A DNA stretch of 64,000 nt from the NCBI GenBank assembly GCA_030611885.1, contig JAUWOY010000006.1:1-64000 (forward strand), read 5' to 3'. Within the stretch, counting starts at the first letter, position 1; every line of letters begins with the position of its first letter. The stretch is from Chloroflexota bacterium. Lineage in GTDB: Bacteria > Chloroflexota > Anaerolineae > VGOG01. The translations under genes were made by a program, and so were the position numbers. Positions 26,521 to 35,372 of this stretch are shown here, in pieces. A model generated the notes under the pieces. The model was not told the DNA's origin and made no database searches. It saw only the letters and a list, made by a program, of their open reading frames with translations.

Positions 26521-27821
26521 TGGACGAGAAGACCTATACCGTACCCTACGGCAAGGGCGAAATCAGCTTCGCCTTGCCGCCGGGGATATGCGGCACGGTG
26601 GTGGAATCGAAAAAGGTGACGCCCATCGCTGATGTGGAAGCAGCCATCGCCGAGTCGTTGGCCAAGCCGGTGAATTCGCCGCCGCTGCGGGAGCTGGCCA
26701 AGCTAGGCGATGCCGCCTGCATCGTCTTCACCGACATCACCCGCGCCAGCCCCGATCACCTGCTGGTGCCTGCGCTGCTGGCGGAGCTGGCCGTGGCCGG
26801 CGTGCGGGACGAGGACATCACCCTGCTGTGCGGCATCGGCATGCACCGCGCCAGCACGCCGCGGGAGAAGGTCATCAAACTGGGCGCGGAGGTGGCAGCC
26901 CGCTACCAGGTTATTGACAACGAGCCGCAGAATCCGGCCGCGCTGGTGGACCTGGGCACAACCGAGAGCGGCATCCCCCTCTCAGTGCACCGGGCAGCCT
27001 ACGAGGCCGATCTGCTCATCGCCACCGGCATCGTGGAACCGCACCAGTACGCGGGCTACAGTGGCGGGCGCAAGACGGTGGCCGTGGGCGCGGCTGGGGA
27101 GGCGATGATCGCCTACACCCACGGCCCGCAGATGGTGGATCACCCCGGCACGCGGCTGGGCCGCATCGAGGGCAATCCCTTCCACGAGGCGGTCAGCGAG
27201 GCGGCGCGGCGAGCGGGACTGCGCTTCATCCTCAACGTCGTGCTGGACGACCACAAGCGGATGGCGGCGGTGCGGGCCGGCGAGCCGACGGCGGCCTTCC
27301 TGGAGTTGGTGGCCTTCGCCAGAGAGCTGTACGAGGTGCCGGTGCCGCAATGCTACGACGTCGTCATCGGCGGCGTGGGATTCCCCAAGGATGCCAATCT
27401 CTATCAGGCCAGCCGGGCGGCCAGCTACCTCTTCTTCGCCCCCACGCCGGTGGTCAAGCCGGGCGGCTTCCTCGTCATCCCCGCCCGATGTCAGGAGGGC
27501 GCAGGCGAGGGAGTGGGGGAGCAACGCTTCCTGGAGAAGATGCGGGGTGCCAGAGACATGCCCAGTTTGCTGGCCGAACTGCGGCGCACTGGCTATCCGC
27601 CTGGCGCGCAGCGGGCCTTTGTCATGGCGAAGGTACTGGAGGGGGCGCGGGTAGTCATCGTGGGTAGCGAGCACCCCGATCTGGTGAAAACCTGTAAGAT
27701 GATTCCCGCGGAGACGATGGAAGAGGCACTGCGCATCGCTGCCGAATCGCTGGGGCCAGAGCTGGACGTGCTCATCGTGCCCCACGCGCTGCTGACGCTG
27801 CCGGTCGTAACTGGAGGCTAG
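26520..27821 (+). CDS. larA: LarA-family lactate racemase
   Basis: Closest of the two homologues to genuine nickel-pincer lactate racemase, with 433 residues. H109, H175, K185 and H201 match LarA H108, H174, K184 and H200 with a constant offset of one; motifs are GMHRAST and EPHQYAGYSGGRKT. It interconverts L- and D-lactate or a similar 2-hydroxyacid. The cofactor requires LarB/C/E, which are not in this window. GlcF/GlcD downstream could oxidise the D form. Start ATG 26520 overlaps the module 2 stop. Its last 50-85 bases are duplicated twice downstream (28327 and 28702). Confidence 0.85.
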   Translation: MDEKTYTVPYGKGEISFALPPGICGTVVESKKVTPIADVEAAIAESLAKPVNSPPLRELAKLGDAACIVFTDITRASPDHLLVPALLAELAVAGVRDEDITLLCGIGMHRASTPREKVIKLGAEVAARYQVIDNEPQNPAALVDLGTTESGIPLSVHRAAYEADLLIATGIVEPHQYAGYSGGRKTVAVGAAGEAMIAYTHGPQMVDHPGTRLGRIEGNPFHEAVSEAARRAGLRFILNVVLDDHKRMAAVRAGEPTAAFLELVAFARELYEVPVPQCYDVVIGGVGFPKDANLYQASRAASYLFFAPTPVVKPGGFLVIPARCQEGAGEGVGEQRFLEKMRGARDMPSLLAELRRTGYPPGAQRAFVMAKVLEGARVVIVGSEHPDLVKTCKMIPAETMEEALRIAAESLGPELDVLIVPHALLTLPVVTGG

Positions 27822-27859
27822 AAATGGAAAACCGAAGTGCTGATGGGGAATAGAGGGAA

Positions 27860-28093
27860 ATGAAGACAACCCGCTATTTTGAGGAGCAAGTGTTGCGGAA
27901 ACGTCCTTATATCCAGCGCGAATGGTGCAAGCGCGCATTGCGCCAACCAGTGCGCCGCGAGATTCAGCCTGATGGGCGTATCCGGCACTGGATTTACATT
28001 CCGGAGTTGGGGAAGTACTTGCGTGTGATTACACTGGAAGATGGCAAGACCGTGCACAACGCTTTTCCTGACCGGGATTTCAAGGAGGTATGA
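27860..28093 (+). CDS. Module 3: small BECR-like toxin candidate
   Basis: This 77-residue basic protein begins MKTTRYFEEQVLRKRPYI, has QPDGRIRHWIYIPELGKYLR and ends GKTVHNAFPDRDFKEV. This compact family usually precedes DUF2283 genes and is predicted to be a RelE-like RNase. GAGGGAA precedes the ATG. It overlaps the following gene frame (ATGA at 28090), typical of a toxin-antitoxin pair. It is not closely related to the toxins of modules 1 and 2. Confidence 0.7.
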   Translation: MKTTRYFEEQVLRKRPYIQREWCKRALRQPVRREIQPDGRIRHWIYIPELGKYLRVITLEDGKTVHNAFPDRDFKEV

Positions 28094-28095
28094 CC

Positions 28096-28323
28096 ATGAA
28101 GTTTCATTATTACCCCGAAACCGATTCGCTCTACATTGATCTGTCGGAAAAAACGAGTGTAGATTCGCGAGAGGTTGCACCGGGGGTGGTGCTGGATTTT
28201 GACGTTGAAGGACACCTGGTGGGTATTGACATTGACGGCGCCAGCCGGATTGTGAACCTCTCGCGATTGGAAGCAGAGATGCTACCAGTTACTACGTTTT
28301 CCCTGGTGGGCACACCTGCATGA
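28096..28323 (+). CDS. Module 3: DUF2283 antitoxin candidate
   Basis: This classic 75-residue DUF2283 protein reads MKFHYYPETDSLYIDLSEK, then GVVLDFDVEGHLVGIDID and ASRIVNLSRLEAEML. AAGGAGG lies seven bases before ATG 28096; ATG 28090 is in frame but too close. The gene ends four bases before a copied fragment of the larA 3' end. Confidence 0.8.
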   Translation: MKFHYYPETDSLYIDLSEKTSVDSREVAPGVVLDFDVEGHLVGIDIDGASRIVNLSRLEAEMLPVTTFSLVGTPA

Positions 28324-28326
28324 CGG

Positions 28327-28411
28327 CATGGCTGCCGAATCGCTGGGGCCAGAGCTGGACGTGCTCATCGTGCCCCACGCACTGTTGACGTTGCCGGTGG
28401 TGAATGAGTAA
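28327..28411 (+). pseudogene. Duplicated 3' end of larA
   Basis: Bases 28331-28380 are identical to 27738-27787 at the end of larA. The following about 20 bases match with a few changes and end in TAA. The encoded peptide would be AAESLGPELDVLIVPHALLT plus a few residues, without a start. It lies after toxin-antitoxin module 3. Confidence 0.85.
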
Positions 28412-28418
28412 CGAGTAT

Positions 28419-28509
28419 CAGTGGATCCAGAATTGCTCTGAGTGGATTGCCAAATCCCCGCTTTTGGCCTGGATCTGACGATCCAGGCCGAGCAAAATTG
28501 GATCTGCTG
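28419..28509. mobile_element. 91-bp miniature element, CAGTRGATCC ends
   Basis: CAGTGGATCCAGAATTGCTC at the left and the complement of GAGCAAAATTGGATCTGCTG at the right form imperfect 20-bp inverted ends. A 5-bp duplication AGTAT (28414-28418, 28510-28514) flanks them. It matches the element at 7316-7405 in ends and duplication length. Confidence 0.75.
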
Positions 28510-28523
28510 AGTATGGAGCAGCT

Positions 28524-28738
28524 ATGCCGAAGCTGAAGATCAGCCGCAACAAGGCGATTGCTGAAGCACTGGTAGCACACAGGAAGCGGGAAGAGGCAGC
28601 AGCAGAGGGGTATCGCTTCTACGCTCAAGAAGCCAGCGAATTTGCTGCTGCCAGCCTGCAGGCGGTTTCCGAAGTATTGGGCCGCGGCGGTAAATACTGG
28701 GATTGTGCCCCACGCACTGCTGACACTGCCGGTCGTTT
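28524..28738 (+). pseudogene. Truncated MazE-like antitoxin joined to another larA 3' fragment
   Basis: The first about 55 codons (MPKLKISRNKAIAEALVAHR, then EGYRFYAQEASEFAAAS) look like a MazE-type antitoxin. The frame then runs into bases 28702-28738, which copy the larA 3' end (PHALLTLPV) in a different frame. So the antitoxin has lost its C-terminus to the fragment. GAGCAGCT before the ATG is a weak ribosome site. No partner toxin is present. Confidence 0.6.
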
Positions 28739-28776
28739 CCGACCCGAATCACAAATAGCTGAATCTGGAGTGCTGA

Positions 28777-29970
28777 ATGATACCTGATAAAATTGAAACA
28801 CCTGCACGCACTGTCGGCGCTGTGGCCGAAGAGTTGTATCTCAAATGCATCCGCTGTGGGAAGTGTTTGTCGGTCTGCCCGGTCTACCGAGAGACGCGCG
28901 TCGAGACGCTATCGCCGCGCGGCAAGGTGGCCCTCTATCGTGCCGTAGACGAGGACGATCTGAAGGTCAGCGAGGTCTATGCCGACAAATTCTATACCTG
29001 CCTGATGTGCGAGGCTTGTCGGGAAGTCTGCCCCAGCGGTGTCGAGTTGGATGTGATCCTGAACCAGTCCCACGCCGATCTGGCCCACAGCGGCCTGCTG
29101 CCTGACTCGCTGCGGCGGTTGAGCGAGACTATCGTCGCTGCGGGCAACATCTCCAACGAGGATAACGAACAGCGCCTGGGTTGGACCATCAATATGGCGT
29201 CAACGCCCGTCGGCCTCGACCACGGCGGGCAGGCCGAGGTGGCGTACTTCGTCGGTTGTGTGTCATCGCTGTTCCCGGCTAGTTACCGCATCCCGCAGTC
29301 GCTGGTCCAGACTTTTGAAAAGGCCGGCGTGAACTACGCTCTTATGGGCGGTGACGAGCGCTGCTGCGGCTACCCCCTTCTCCTCAACGGAGAGGTCGAG
29401 CGCGCTCTGGAGATGGCGCGGCACAACGTCGAGGCGGTGAGAGCCACCGGCGCGACAGAGGTCGTGATGACCTGTCCCTCCTGCTACTACATGTGGAAGC
29501 ATACCTACCCGGAACTTCTTGATGACGAGGAATTGGACGGGCTTGAGATACTGCACGAGACCGAGATGCTGGCCGAGATGGCTCGCCAGGGACGGCTGCG
29601 TTTCAGAGCCTGGCCGGTCACCGTGACCTACCACGATTCGTGCGACCTGGGCCGCAAGAGCGGCATCTTCGAGGCCCCACGCGATGTGTTGCGGGCCATC
29701 CCTGAACTGACGTTAGTAGAGATGGCCGATCACCACGAGAACTCGCTGTGCTGCGGAGGCGGCGGCAACCTGGAGACCTACGATCGAGAGCTGGCCCAGG
29801 CGCTGCCCCGCCGAAGACTGAAGCAGGCCCAGGAGGCAGGGGCGGAGTACGTCATCGTCTCCTGCCAGCAGTGCAAGCGCACCCTGTTTGGAGCCGCCCG
29901 CCGCGAGAGAGTCCGCATCCGCACGATGGATCTGGCCGAGGTGGTGGCAAAACAGCTTGAAGGAGAATAG
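28777..29970 (+). CDS. glcF: GlcF-like iron-sulfur subunit of 2-hydroxyacid oxidase
   Basis: This 397-residue protein carries two 4Fe-4S motifs at the N-terminus (CIRCGKCLSVCPV at about 24-36, CLMCEACREVCPS at about 75-87). Two CCG domains follow, with CCGYPLL near 200 and CCGGGGN near 325. That is the GlcF / D-lactate dehydrogenase Fe-S subunit layout. It passes electrons from the FAD subunit encoded next (GlcD). CTGGAGTG precedes the ATG. The similar HdrCB at 34148 shares the motif VGCVSSLFPASYRIPQ, showing common ancestry. Confidence 0.88.
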   Translation: MIPDKIETPARTVGAVAEELYLKCIRCGKCLSVCPVYRETRVETLSPRGKVALYRAVDEDDLKVSEVYADKFYTCLMCEACREVCPSGVELDVILNQSHADLAHSGLLPDSLRRLSETIVAAGNISNEDNEQRLGWTINMASTPVGLDHGGQAEVAYFVGCVSSLFPASYRIPQSLVQTFEKAGVNYALMGGDERCCGYPLLLNGEVERALEMARHNVEAVRATGATEVVMTCPSCYYMWKHTYPELLDDEELDGLEILHETEMLAEMARQGRLRFRAWPVTVTYHDSCDLGRKSGIFEAPRDVLRAIPELTLVEMADHHENSLCCGGGGNLETYDRELAQALPRRRLKQAQEAGAEYVIVSCQQCKRTLFGAARRERVRIRTMDLAEVVAKQLEGE

Positions 29971-29977
29971 TTATCAA

Positions 29978-30041
29978 CCGCTCGGCCTGGATTGTCAAAT
30001 CCAGGCCACGCCAGCCGGATTTGACAATCCGGCTGGAGCGG
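29978..30041. repeat. 64-bp inverted-repeat element between glcF and glcD
   Basis: CCGCTC and GAGCGG ends enclose two palindromes, GGCCTGGATT...AATCCAGGCC and CCAGCCGGAT...ATCCGGCTGG. The GGCCTGGATC core resembles the interior of the 28419-28509 element. Confidence 0.7.
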
Positions 30042-30058
30042 AATCCTAGGAGAAAGCG

Positions 30059-31441
30059 ATGTTTGACCCTAAAATTATTGACGAGTTGAAATCCATCGTC
30101 GGCGAGCGATACGTGCTGACCTCGCCGGAGGACCTGGTGGCCTATTCTTACGATGCCACATTTACCTCCGCCAGGCCTGACCTGGTCGTGCTGCCAGACA
30201 ACACCCAAGAGGTTTCGGAGATTCTCAAGGTAGCCAGTCGGGAACTGATCCCCGTGGTGCCTCGGGGAATGGGCAGCGGCCTGGCAGCGGGCTCGATTCC
30301 TTTCGGTGGGGGGATAGTTCTAGCTTTGACCCGCATGGATCGTTTGCTGGACATTGATCTCGACAATATGATGGCCACGGCGGAGGCCGGGATCATCGCA
30401 TCAGAGTTGGCGGACGCCGTGGCCCGGGAAGGCTATTTCTATCCGCCGGACACTACCAGTGTCCACTACTCCACTCTCGGCGGCAATGTCGCCTGCAACG
30501 CCGGTGGCGCACACTGTCTCAAATATGGCATCACTGGCCATTACGTCATGGCTATGGAAGTGGTGTTGGCAGACGGGCGGATCATGCGCGTGGGTGGCAA
30601 AGCGACCAAGAACGTCACCGGCTACGACCTGGTGCATCTGTTGGTAGGCTCCGAGGGCACACTGGCCGTCATCACTGAGGTGACGGTCAGGTTCATCGCT
30701 GCGCCCGAGACTGAACGCATTGCCCAGGCGATCTTTCCCAAACTGACCGATGCCGGCCGAGCCATCAACGCAGTGCTGGCCAGTGGTGCCAACCCTTCCA
30801 TGGTGGAGATCATGGACGAGACGGCCATCAAAAGCGTGGAGGAGTATTTACATATAGGATTGCCCCTCGACGTCGAGGCCATCCTGCTCATCCAAACCGA
30901 CGGCGATGAGGCGGACGCGGTACGCGGCATCGAAATCGCCGCCGAGATCTGTCGCCAGAAGGGTGCCCGCGAAGTGCGGGTGGCTGCCACGCCGGAGGAA
31001 GGTGAGGAAATGTGGAAAGCGCGGAGTTCCATATCTGGGTCCCTGGGACGCATCCGGCCCAACAAACTGGGCGAGGACATCACCGTGCCCCACAGTGCCG
31101 TCCCGGAGATGATCGCCAGGATCAAAGAGATATCGGCCAAATGGGAGCTGCCCATCGTCATCTTCGGTCACGCTGGCGATGGCAACCTGCACCCCAACAT
31201 CCTCTTTGACAAGCGCGATCCTGAGGAATCTGAGCGGGTGGAATCGGCGGTGGGTGATCTTTTCCGCGCTGCCGTCGAGGTAGGTGGCTCTCTCTCCGGC
31301 GAGCATGGGGTGGGAGTACTCAAACGCCCCTATCTGGAAATGGCCATGGGGTCGGTGGCCGTTGAGATGCAAAAGCGTATCAAACAGGCCTGGGATCCGA
31401 AGAACATCCTCAATCCGGGCAAGATCTTCCTCATAGAATAG
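30059..31441 (+). CDS. glcD: GlcD-like FAD-linked 2-hydroxyacid dehydrogenase
   Basis: This FAD-binding type 4 oxidase has 460 residues. The FAD motif VVPRGMGSGLAAGSIPFGGG is at about residues 62-81, then GGNVACNAGGAHCLKYG near 140 and VTGYDLVHLLVGSEGTL near 188. The C-terminal FGHAGDGNLHPN and SGEHGVGVLKR are the metal and substrate motifs. It oxidises glycolate or D-lactate and reduces the GlcF clusters. AGGAGAAAG precedes the ATG. With HdrCB, HdrA and MvhD downstream, electrons may pass to an Hdr complex rather than quinone. That link is inference. Confidence 0.92.
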   Translation: MFDPKIIDELKSIVGERYVLTSPEDLVAYSYDATFTSARPDLVVLPDNTQEVSEILKVASRELIPVVPRGMGSGLAAGSIPFGGGIVLALTRMDRLLDIDLDNMMATAEAGIIASELADAVAREGYFYPPDTTSVHYSTLGGNVACNAGGAHCLKYGITGHYVMAMEVVLADGRIMRVGGKATKNVTGYDLVHLLVGSEGTLAVITEVTVRFIAAPETERIAQAIFPKLTDAGRAINAVLASGANPSMVEIMDETAIKSVEEYLHIGLPLDVEAILLIQTDGDEADAVRGIEIAAEICRQKGAREVRVAATPEEGEEMWKARSSISGSLGRIRPNKLGEDITVPHSAVPEMIARIKEISAKWELPIVIFGHAGDGNLHPNILFDKRDPEESERVESAVGDLFRAAVEVGGSLSGEHGVGVLKRPYLEMAMGSVAVEMQKRIKQAWDPKNILNPGKIFLIE

Positions 31442-31448
31442 GAGCAGG

Positions 31449-32204
31449 ATGACCAAGATGTCAGCAAAGCCATATTTACTACTCGATGCCGGTGGCACAT
31501 TTCTGTTTGTAGATCAGGACTATCTGTCACGGTTGGCGGATGCGCATGGTTTGCAGGTTGAGCCGAATCGGTTCTACGAACAGCACTTCCGCCTCGCCCA
31601 CTGGTTCGACACGTACGTCAGTACCCAGCGACGGTTTCTGTCGGGACTTTCCGAACCCTATTCCCAGATCCTTCTGCGGTTGGCGGGTCTGTCGGAGGAG
31701 AGCGCGGAGCGGGCAGCACAAATGGCCCAAGTCAGGCACGAGCAGCGAAACCTCTGGGAATTCACTTTCCCCTGGATCGTGGAAACCCTCGATCAGTTGA
31801 AGGACGAGGGGTATCGCATGTCCATCGTCTCCAACGCCGATGGCAGGGTGGAGCAGGAGTTGCACGATATGGGGATGCGAGGTTATTTCGAGAGGGTGTA
31901 CGATTCTGAGGTGGTGGGAGTTGAGAAGCCTGACCCCGGCATCTACGAGCTGGCCTTGAACGACCTGGGCCTCCAGCCCGAGGAAGCTCTGTTCGTAGGG
32001 GACATGTTCTACATAGACATCTGGGGAGCCAACCGAGTGGGGATTCCTGGCCTGCACCTCGATCCGCTGGGTCTCTACGAAGGGTGGCCGGGAGCACGCA
32101 TCCAGGACTTGCGGCAACTGCCCGGCTGGTTGAAGGAATACGCCGAGGCCCCAGAACGGTTTGAGGTGTTGCCCCTGCGCGATTTTGCACTGCTGCCGGA
32201 GTAA
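31449..32204 (+). CDS. HAD-superfamily hydrolase
   Basis: This 251-residue HAD phosphatase of the YjjG/REG-2 type has motif I LLLDAGGTFLF with the nucleophile Asp, motif II IVSNADG, Lys in VGVEKPDPGIYEL, and motif III FVGDMFYIDIWGA. The cap is inserted between motifs I and II. The substrate is a small phosphorylated metabolite, possibly phosphoglycolate given the glcDF neighbours, but this is a guess. It starts 7 bp after glcD and is probably co-transcribed. Confidence 0.85.
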   Translation: MTKMSAKPYLLLDAGGTFLFVDQDYLSRLADAHGLQVEPNRFYEQHFRLAHWFDTYVSTQRRFLSGLSEPYSQILLRLAGLSEESAERAAQMAQVRHEQRNLWEFTFPWIVETLDQLKDEGYRMSIVSNADGRVEQELHDMGMRGYFERVYDSEVVGVEKPDPGIYELALNDLGLQPEEALFVGDMFYIDIWGANRVGIPGLHLDPLGLYEGWPGARIQDLRQLPGWLKEYAEAPERFEVLPLRDFALLPE

Positions 32205-32246
32205 TTCAGAAATAGCGAATCGGAAACAAGGATACGGAGAAATACT

Positions 32247-34115
32247 ATGCCAGCAAATAGCAAGCTAGGACGAAACGACCCCTGTTGGTGCGGCAGCGGC
32301 AAGAAGTACAAACACTGCCACATGCGCCAGGATCAGGCAGAAGGGGTAGAACCCGCGGCCGCCTCCGCGCTGGCCGCAATTGCCCCTCTGCCGACGGAGC
32401 CGGCTGCACCCGAACCGCCGCCAGTCCCGCCGGAAATCGAGGCAGCGAACACCCGCTGGGAGCAGTTCGAAGCCGCCGACCTGGAGGGCGAGGTGGCGCT
32501 CTTTCTGGAAACCCTGGCCTCCGGGGAGATGGTCCGGGAGGAAGCCTACGAGATGCTGCAGGGCATCCGTGACAAAACTGACCTGCGTCGCGACCCGCAG
32601 GCCCGCGCCCGCTACGCCGAACTGGTCGAACGGCTGCGCCAGGATGCGCCCGACCTGTATCGCCACGACCGGCCGTACTACCACGAGAACCTGATCAACG
32701 ACGCCATCGCCGACGGTCGCTGGGAGGCCATCCCCGACCTCGTCGCCGGCTTTGCCGAAGCGCCGGTGGAGCGGGGCATTGATATCTTCTTCCGCCTCAT
32801 TGGCCGACTGATGTACCACGGTCAGACCGAGCCTTTGATCAACACCATAAAGCAGATGTGGTCGGGCGTGTTGGATTCCGTGGCTTCCGACAAACTTATG
32901 CCCTGGACCAGCGACGAGTTGGGCGGCGAATTCTTGCTGGTGGCCTCTTACCAGTACATGGAAACGGCGGAAACGCCACGCGCCGACGATCCGGCTCTAC
33001 TCGAAGTCACAGCTCCCTATGGCACATTCAACACCGAGTGGCTGGAACAGGCCGTCCGGTGTCTGTCCGCGCCATCCCCCTCCCCCTGGCAGCGAGCCGA
33101 CTTCGGCCAGGCGGTGGATGCCGAGCAGTGGGCCGACGACCTCGGCGTCCTGCTGTTCGAGTTCATGGCCGATCAGCGCCGTCGCACCGGGATGCCCTTC
33201 AGCAAGAGCGAACTGGCGCGGCAGCAGCTATTTGGGTTGCTGCACCAGCAGTTTGCCGAGCCGGAGGAGACGGGCGGCGAGGGGCGGATCCGGGCGAAGA
33301 AGCGAGCTCGCCGACAGCCCGTCGTGCAGCCATCCTCGTCGCTGGTGCCCCGCTATGCCTCGTCGGATCGGCACCTGGTCGGGCTGTTTGGCTTCCTCAG
33401 CGCTCAACCTTACAAGGCAGCGGCCCTGACCGAGCTGTTGCCGGCCTACCTGCATTTCCTGGCCCGCCTGGGGCTGATCCATCCCACCGAGATGGACACC
33501 GCGCTGGGGAGCCTGCGCCCGCTGGCCGGCCACATGCGGACGGCGTTGGATAGCTACGGGGCCGACATCGTGGCGGTGCAGGCGGTGGAAGCAGCCTGGT
33601 CGGAGCCGGCGCTGGCCGCGCTGCGCGATGATCCGGCGCTGGCCGAGGCTCGCGCCGCGCTCTTGCCTGAGCTTGCGCCACTGCCCCCGAAGCCTGTCGC
33701 CAAGCCCGGCGCGGTGCTGACCTACACCTTCAAGGTGACCTACCAGCGCAAGCGCAGCGTGTGGCAACTGATCGAGATCGCCGAAGATCAGACGCTGGAC
33801 GACTTGCACTACGCCATCCTGAGCGCGGTGGACTTCGACTCCGATCACCTGTACTCCTTCTACATGAGCGGGCGCGCCTGGGACGACACGACGGAGTACG
33901 CTTCGCCTTACGGTGAGGGACCCAGTGCAGAGGAGGTGATAATCGGCGACTTGTCGCTGCGCATGAAACAGAAGTTCCTGTACCTGTTCGACTATGGCGA
34001 CGAGCACCGCTTCGACGTGCAGTTGGTGGGTATCAATCCTGAGGCGGCAAAAGGAGACTATCCCAAACTGGTGGAGAGCCACGGCAAAGCACCGCGGCAA
34101 TATGGCGGTTGGTGA
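32247..34115 (+). CDS. SEC-C motif protein with pRiA4b ORF-3-like C-terminal domain
   Basis: This 622-residue protein has the zinc-binding SEC-C motif at the N-terminus (NDPCWCGSGKKYKHCH, about residues 10-26). A long helical middle follows. The C-terminal pRiA4b ORF-3 domain spans about 490-622, with FLYLFDYGDEHRFDVQLVGI and YPKLVESHGKAPRQYGGW. The two domains are often found in proteins of unknown function, sometimes next to mobile elements. GGAGAAA precedes the ATG. It sits inside a redox operon without obvious connection. The start of HdrCB follows 32 bp later. Confidence 0.82.
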   Translation: MPANSKLGRNDPCWCGSGKKYKHCHMRQDQAEGVEPAAASALAAIAPLPTEPAAPEPPPVPPEIEAANTRWEQFEAADLEGEVALFLETLASGEMVREEAYEMLQGIRDKTDLRRDPQARARYAELVERLRQDAPDLYRHDRPYYHENLINDAIADGRWEAIPDLVAGFAEAPVERGIDIFFRLIGRLMYHGQTEPLINTIKQMWSGVLDSVASDKLMPWTSDELGGEFLLVASYQYMETAETPRADDPALLEVTAPYGTFNTEWLEQAVRCLSAPSPSPWQRADFGQAVDAEQWADDLGVLLFEFMADQRRRTGMPFSKSELARQQLFGLLHQQFAEPEETGGEGRIRAKKRARRQPVVQPSSSLVPRYASSDRHLVGLFGFLSAQPYKAAALTELLPAYLHFLARLGLIHPTEMDTALGSLRPLAGHMRTALDSYGADIVAVQAVEAAWSEPALAALRDDPALAEARAALLPELAPLPPKPVAKPGAVLTYTFKVTYQRKRSVWQLIEIAEDQTLDDLHYAILSAVDFDSDHLYSFYMSGRAWDDTTEYASPYGEGPSAEEVIIGDLSLRMKQKFLYLFDYGDEHRFDVQLVGINPEAAKGDYPKLVESHGKAPRQYGGW

Positions 34116-34147
34116 GGAAAAGTGGGTTAGCGCGAGGAGAAACTTCT

Positions 34148-35350
34148 ATGGGTGAACTTGATGTAGTACAACTAGATACTGCTCCATCGCCAGGGATACG
34201 GGCGGCACAGCGACTGATTTCATCTTGCATCCAGTGTGGCATCTGTTCATCTACCTGTCCGACTGCGCCGGTGATGGACTACACGCCACGGCATCTGTGG
34301 CGCATGGTCGAGGCAGGCCTGACCGACGAGGTGCTCAACAGTAGTACCTTCTGGTTCTGCACCTCCTGCTACGCTTGCACCAACCAATGCCCGCGCGGCA
34401 TACACCCTGGCGAGACGATGCTTCGCCTGAAGCAGGCCGTTGCTGAGGGCGAGGGCGGCGTGATGCCGGAGAACATGGCCCGCTTCGGCAACACCGTGGT
34501 CGAGTACCACAACATCTCTGGGGAGGCCAACGACGTCCGTCTCGTCTGGATGGAGAACCTGGACGAGACAGAGCGACCGGCTGGTAGAGTAGGACGGCGG
34601 GATGCCCAGGTGCTCTATTTTATCGGCTGCGTTTCTTCGTTTTACCCGGCCAGCTACCGCATCCCTCAGGCTTTTGTGCAAATTATGGGCCGCGCAGGGG
34701 TGGATTTCACCCTGCTGGGTGGCGAAGAATGGTGTTGCGGCTACCCCCTTCTCAACGCTGGCATGGTCGAAGAGATGGCAAAAGTCGCCGAATACAACCT
34801 GAACAAAGCCCACGAACTGGGCGTTGAGCGCATTGTGATGACTTGTCCTTCCTGCTTCCATGCCTGGCACAACATCTATCCCGAATTGCTGGGACGCTCT
34901 CTGGGCATTGAAGTCGTCCCCGCAGTGCAATTCCTGGTCGAATTGATAGAGGAAAACCGCATCGAGATGGGAGTGCTGGAAAAGAAAGTGACCTACCACG
35001 ACCCCTGCGATCTGGGCCGTAAGGGGGGCATTTACGACGCACCGCGCTTCGTGCTGCAACACATCCCTGGCGTCGAGTTCATTGAGATGCGCGAACACGG
35101 CCCCAACGCGGCCTGCTGCGGCGGTGGCGGCAACCTGGAAGCCCTCGAACCGACGCTGGTCAACCTCGTAGCCGAGGCGCGCATCGGCCAGGCCAAAGAG
35201 ACCGGCGCGGAGGTCATCGCTTCTGCCTGCCAGCAATGCACGCGCACGCTGGGCAGCGCGGCGCGTCGCACCAGGACGCGCATGAGAGCGATGGACGTCG
35301 CCGAACTGGTGTGGAGCGCCATGCAGGCCCGCGGAACAGAGTTGAGCTAA
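34148..35350 (+). CDS. hdrCB: Fused HdrC-HdrB heterodisulfide-reductase-like subunit
   Basis: This 400-residue fusion has an N-terminal HdrC-like ferredoxin domain with CIQCGICSSTCP and CTSCYACTNQCPRG. Then come two HdrB-type CCG domains, with CCGYPLLNAG and CCGGGGNLEA, which bind noncubane 4Fe-4S clusters in HdrB. The partner is HdrA, encoded 22 bp downstream. In other anaerobes such units accept or donate electrons to a disulfide or similar acceptor. AGGAG lies eight bases before ATG 34148. The chain also resembles GlcF, so it may serve the GlcD dehydrogenase. Confidence 0.88.
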   Translation: MGELDVVQLDTAPSPGIRAAQRLISSCIQCGICSSTCPTAPVMDYTPRHLWRMVEAGLTDEVLNSSTFWFCTSCYACTNQCPRGIHPGETMLRLKQAVAEGEGGVMPENMARFGNTVVEYHNISGEANDVRLVWMENLDETERPAGRVGRRDAQVLYFIGCVSSFYPASYRIPQAFVQIMGRAGVDFTLLGGEEWCCGYPLLNAGMVEEMAKVAEYNLNKAHELGVERIVMTCPSCFHAWHNIYPELLGRSLGIEVVPAVQFLVELIEENRIEMGVLEKKVTYHDPCDLGRKGGIYDAPRFVLQHIPGVEFIEMREHGPNAACCGGGGNLEALEPTLVNLVAEARIGQAKETGAEVIASACQQCTRTLGSAARRTRTRMRAMDVAELVWSAMQARGTELS

Positions 35351-35372
35351 AAAGACGAGGGATATATCTACT

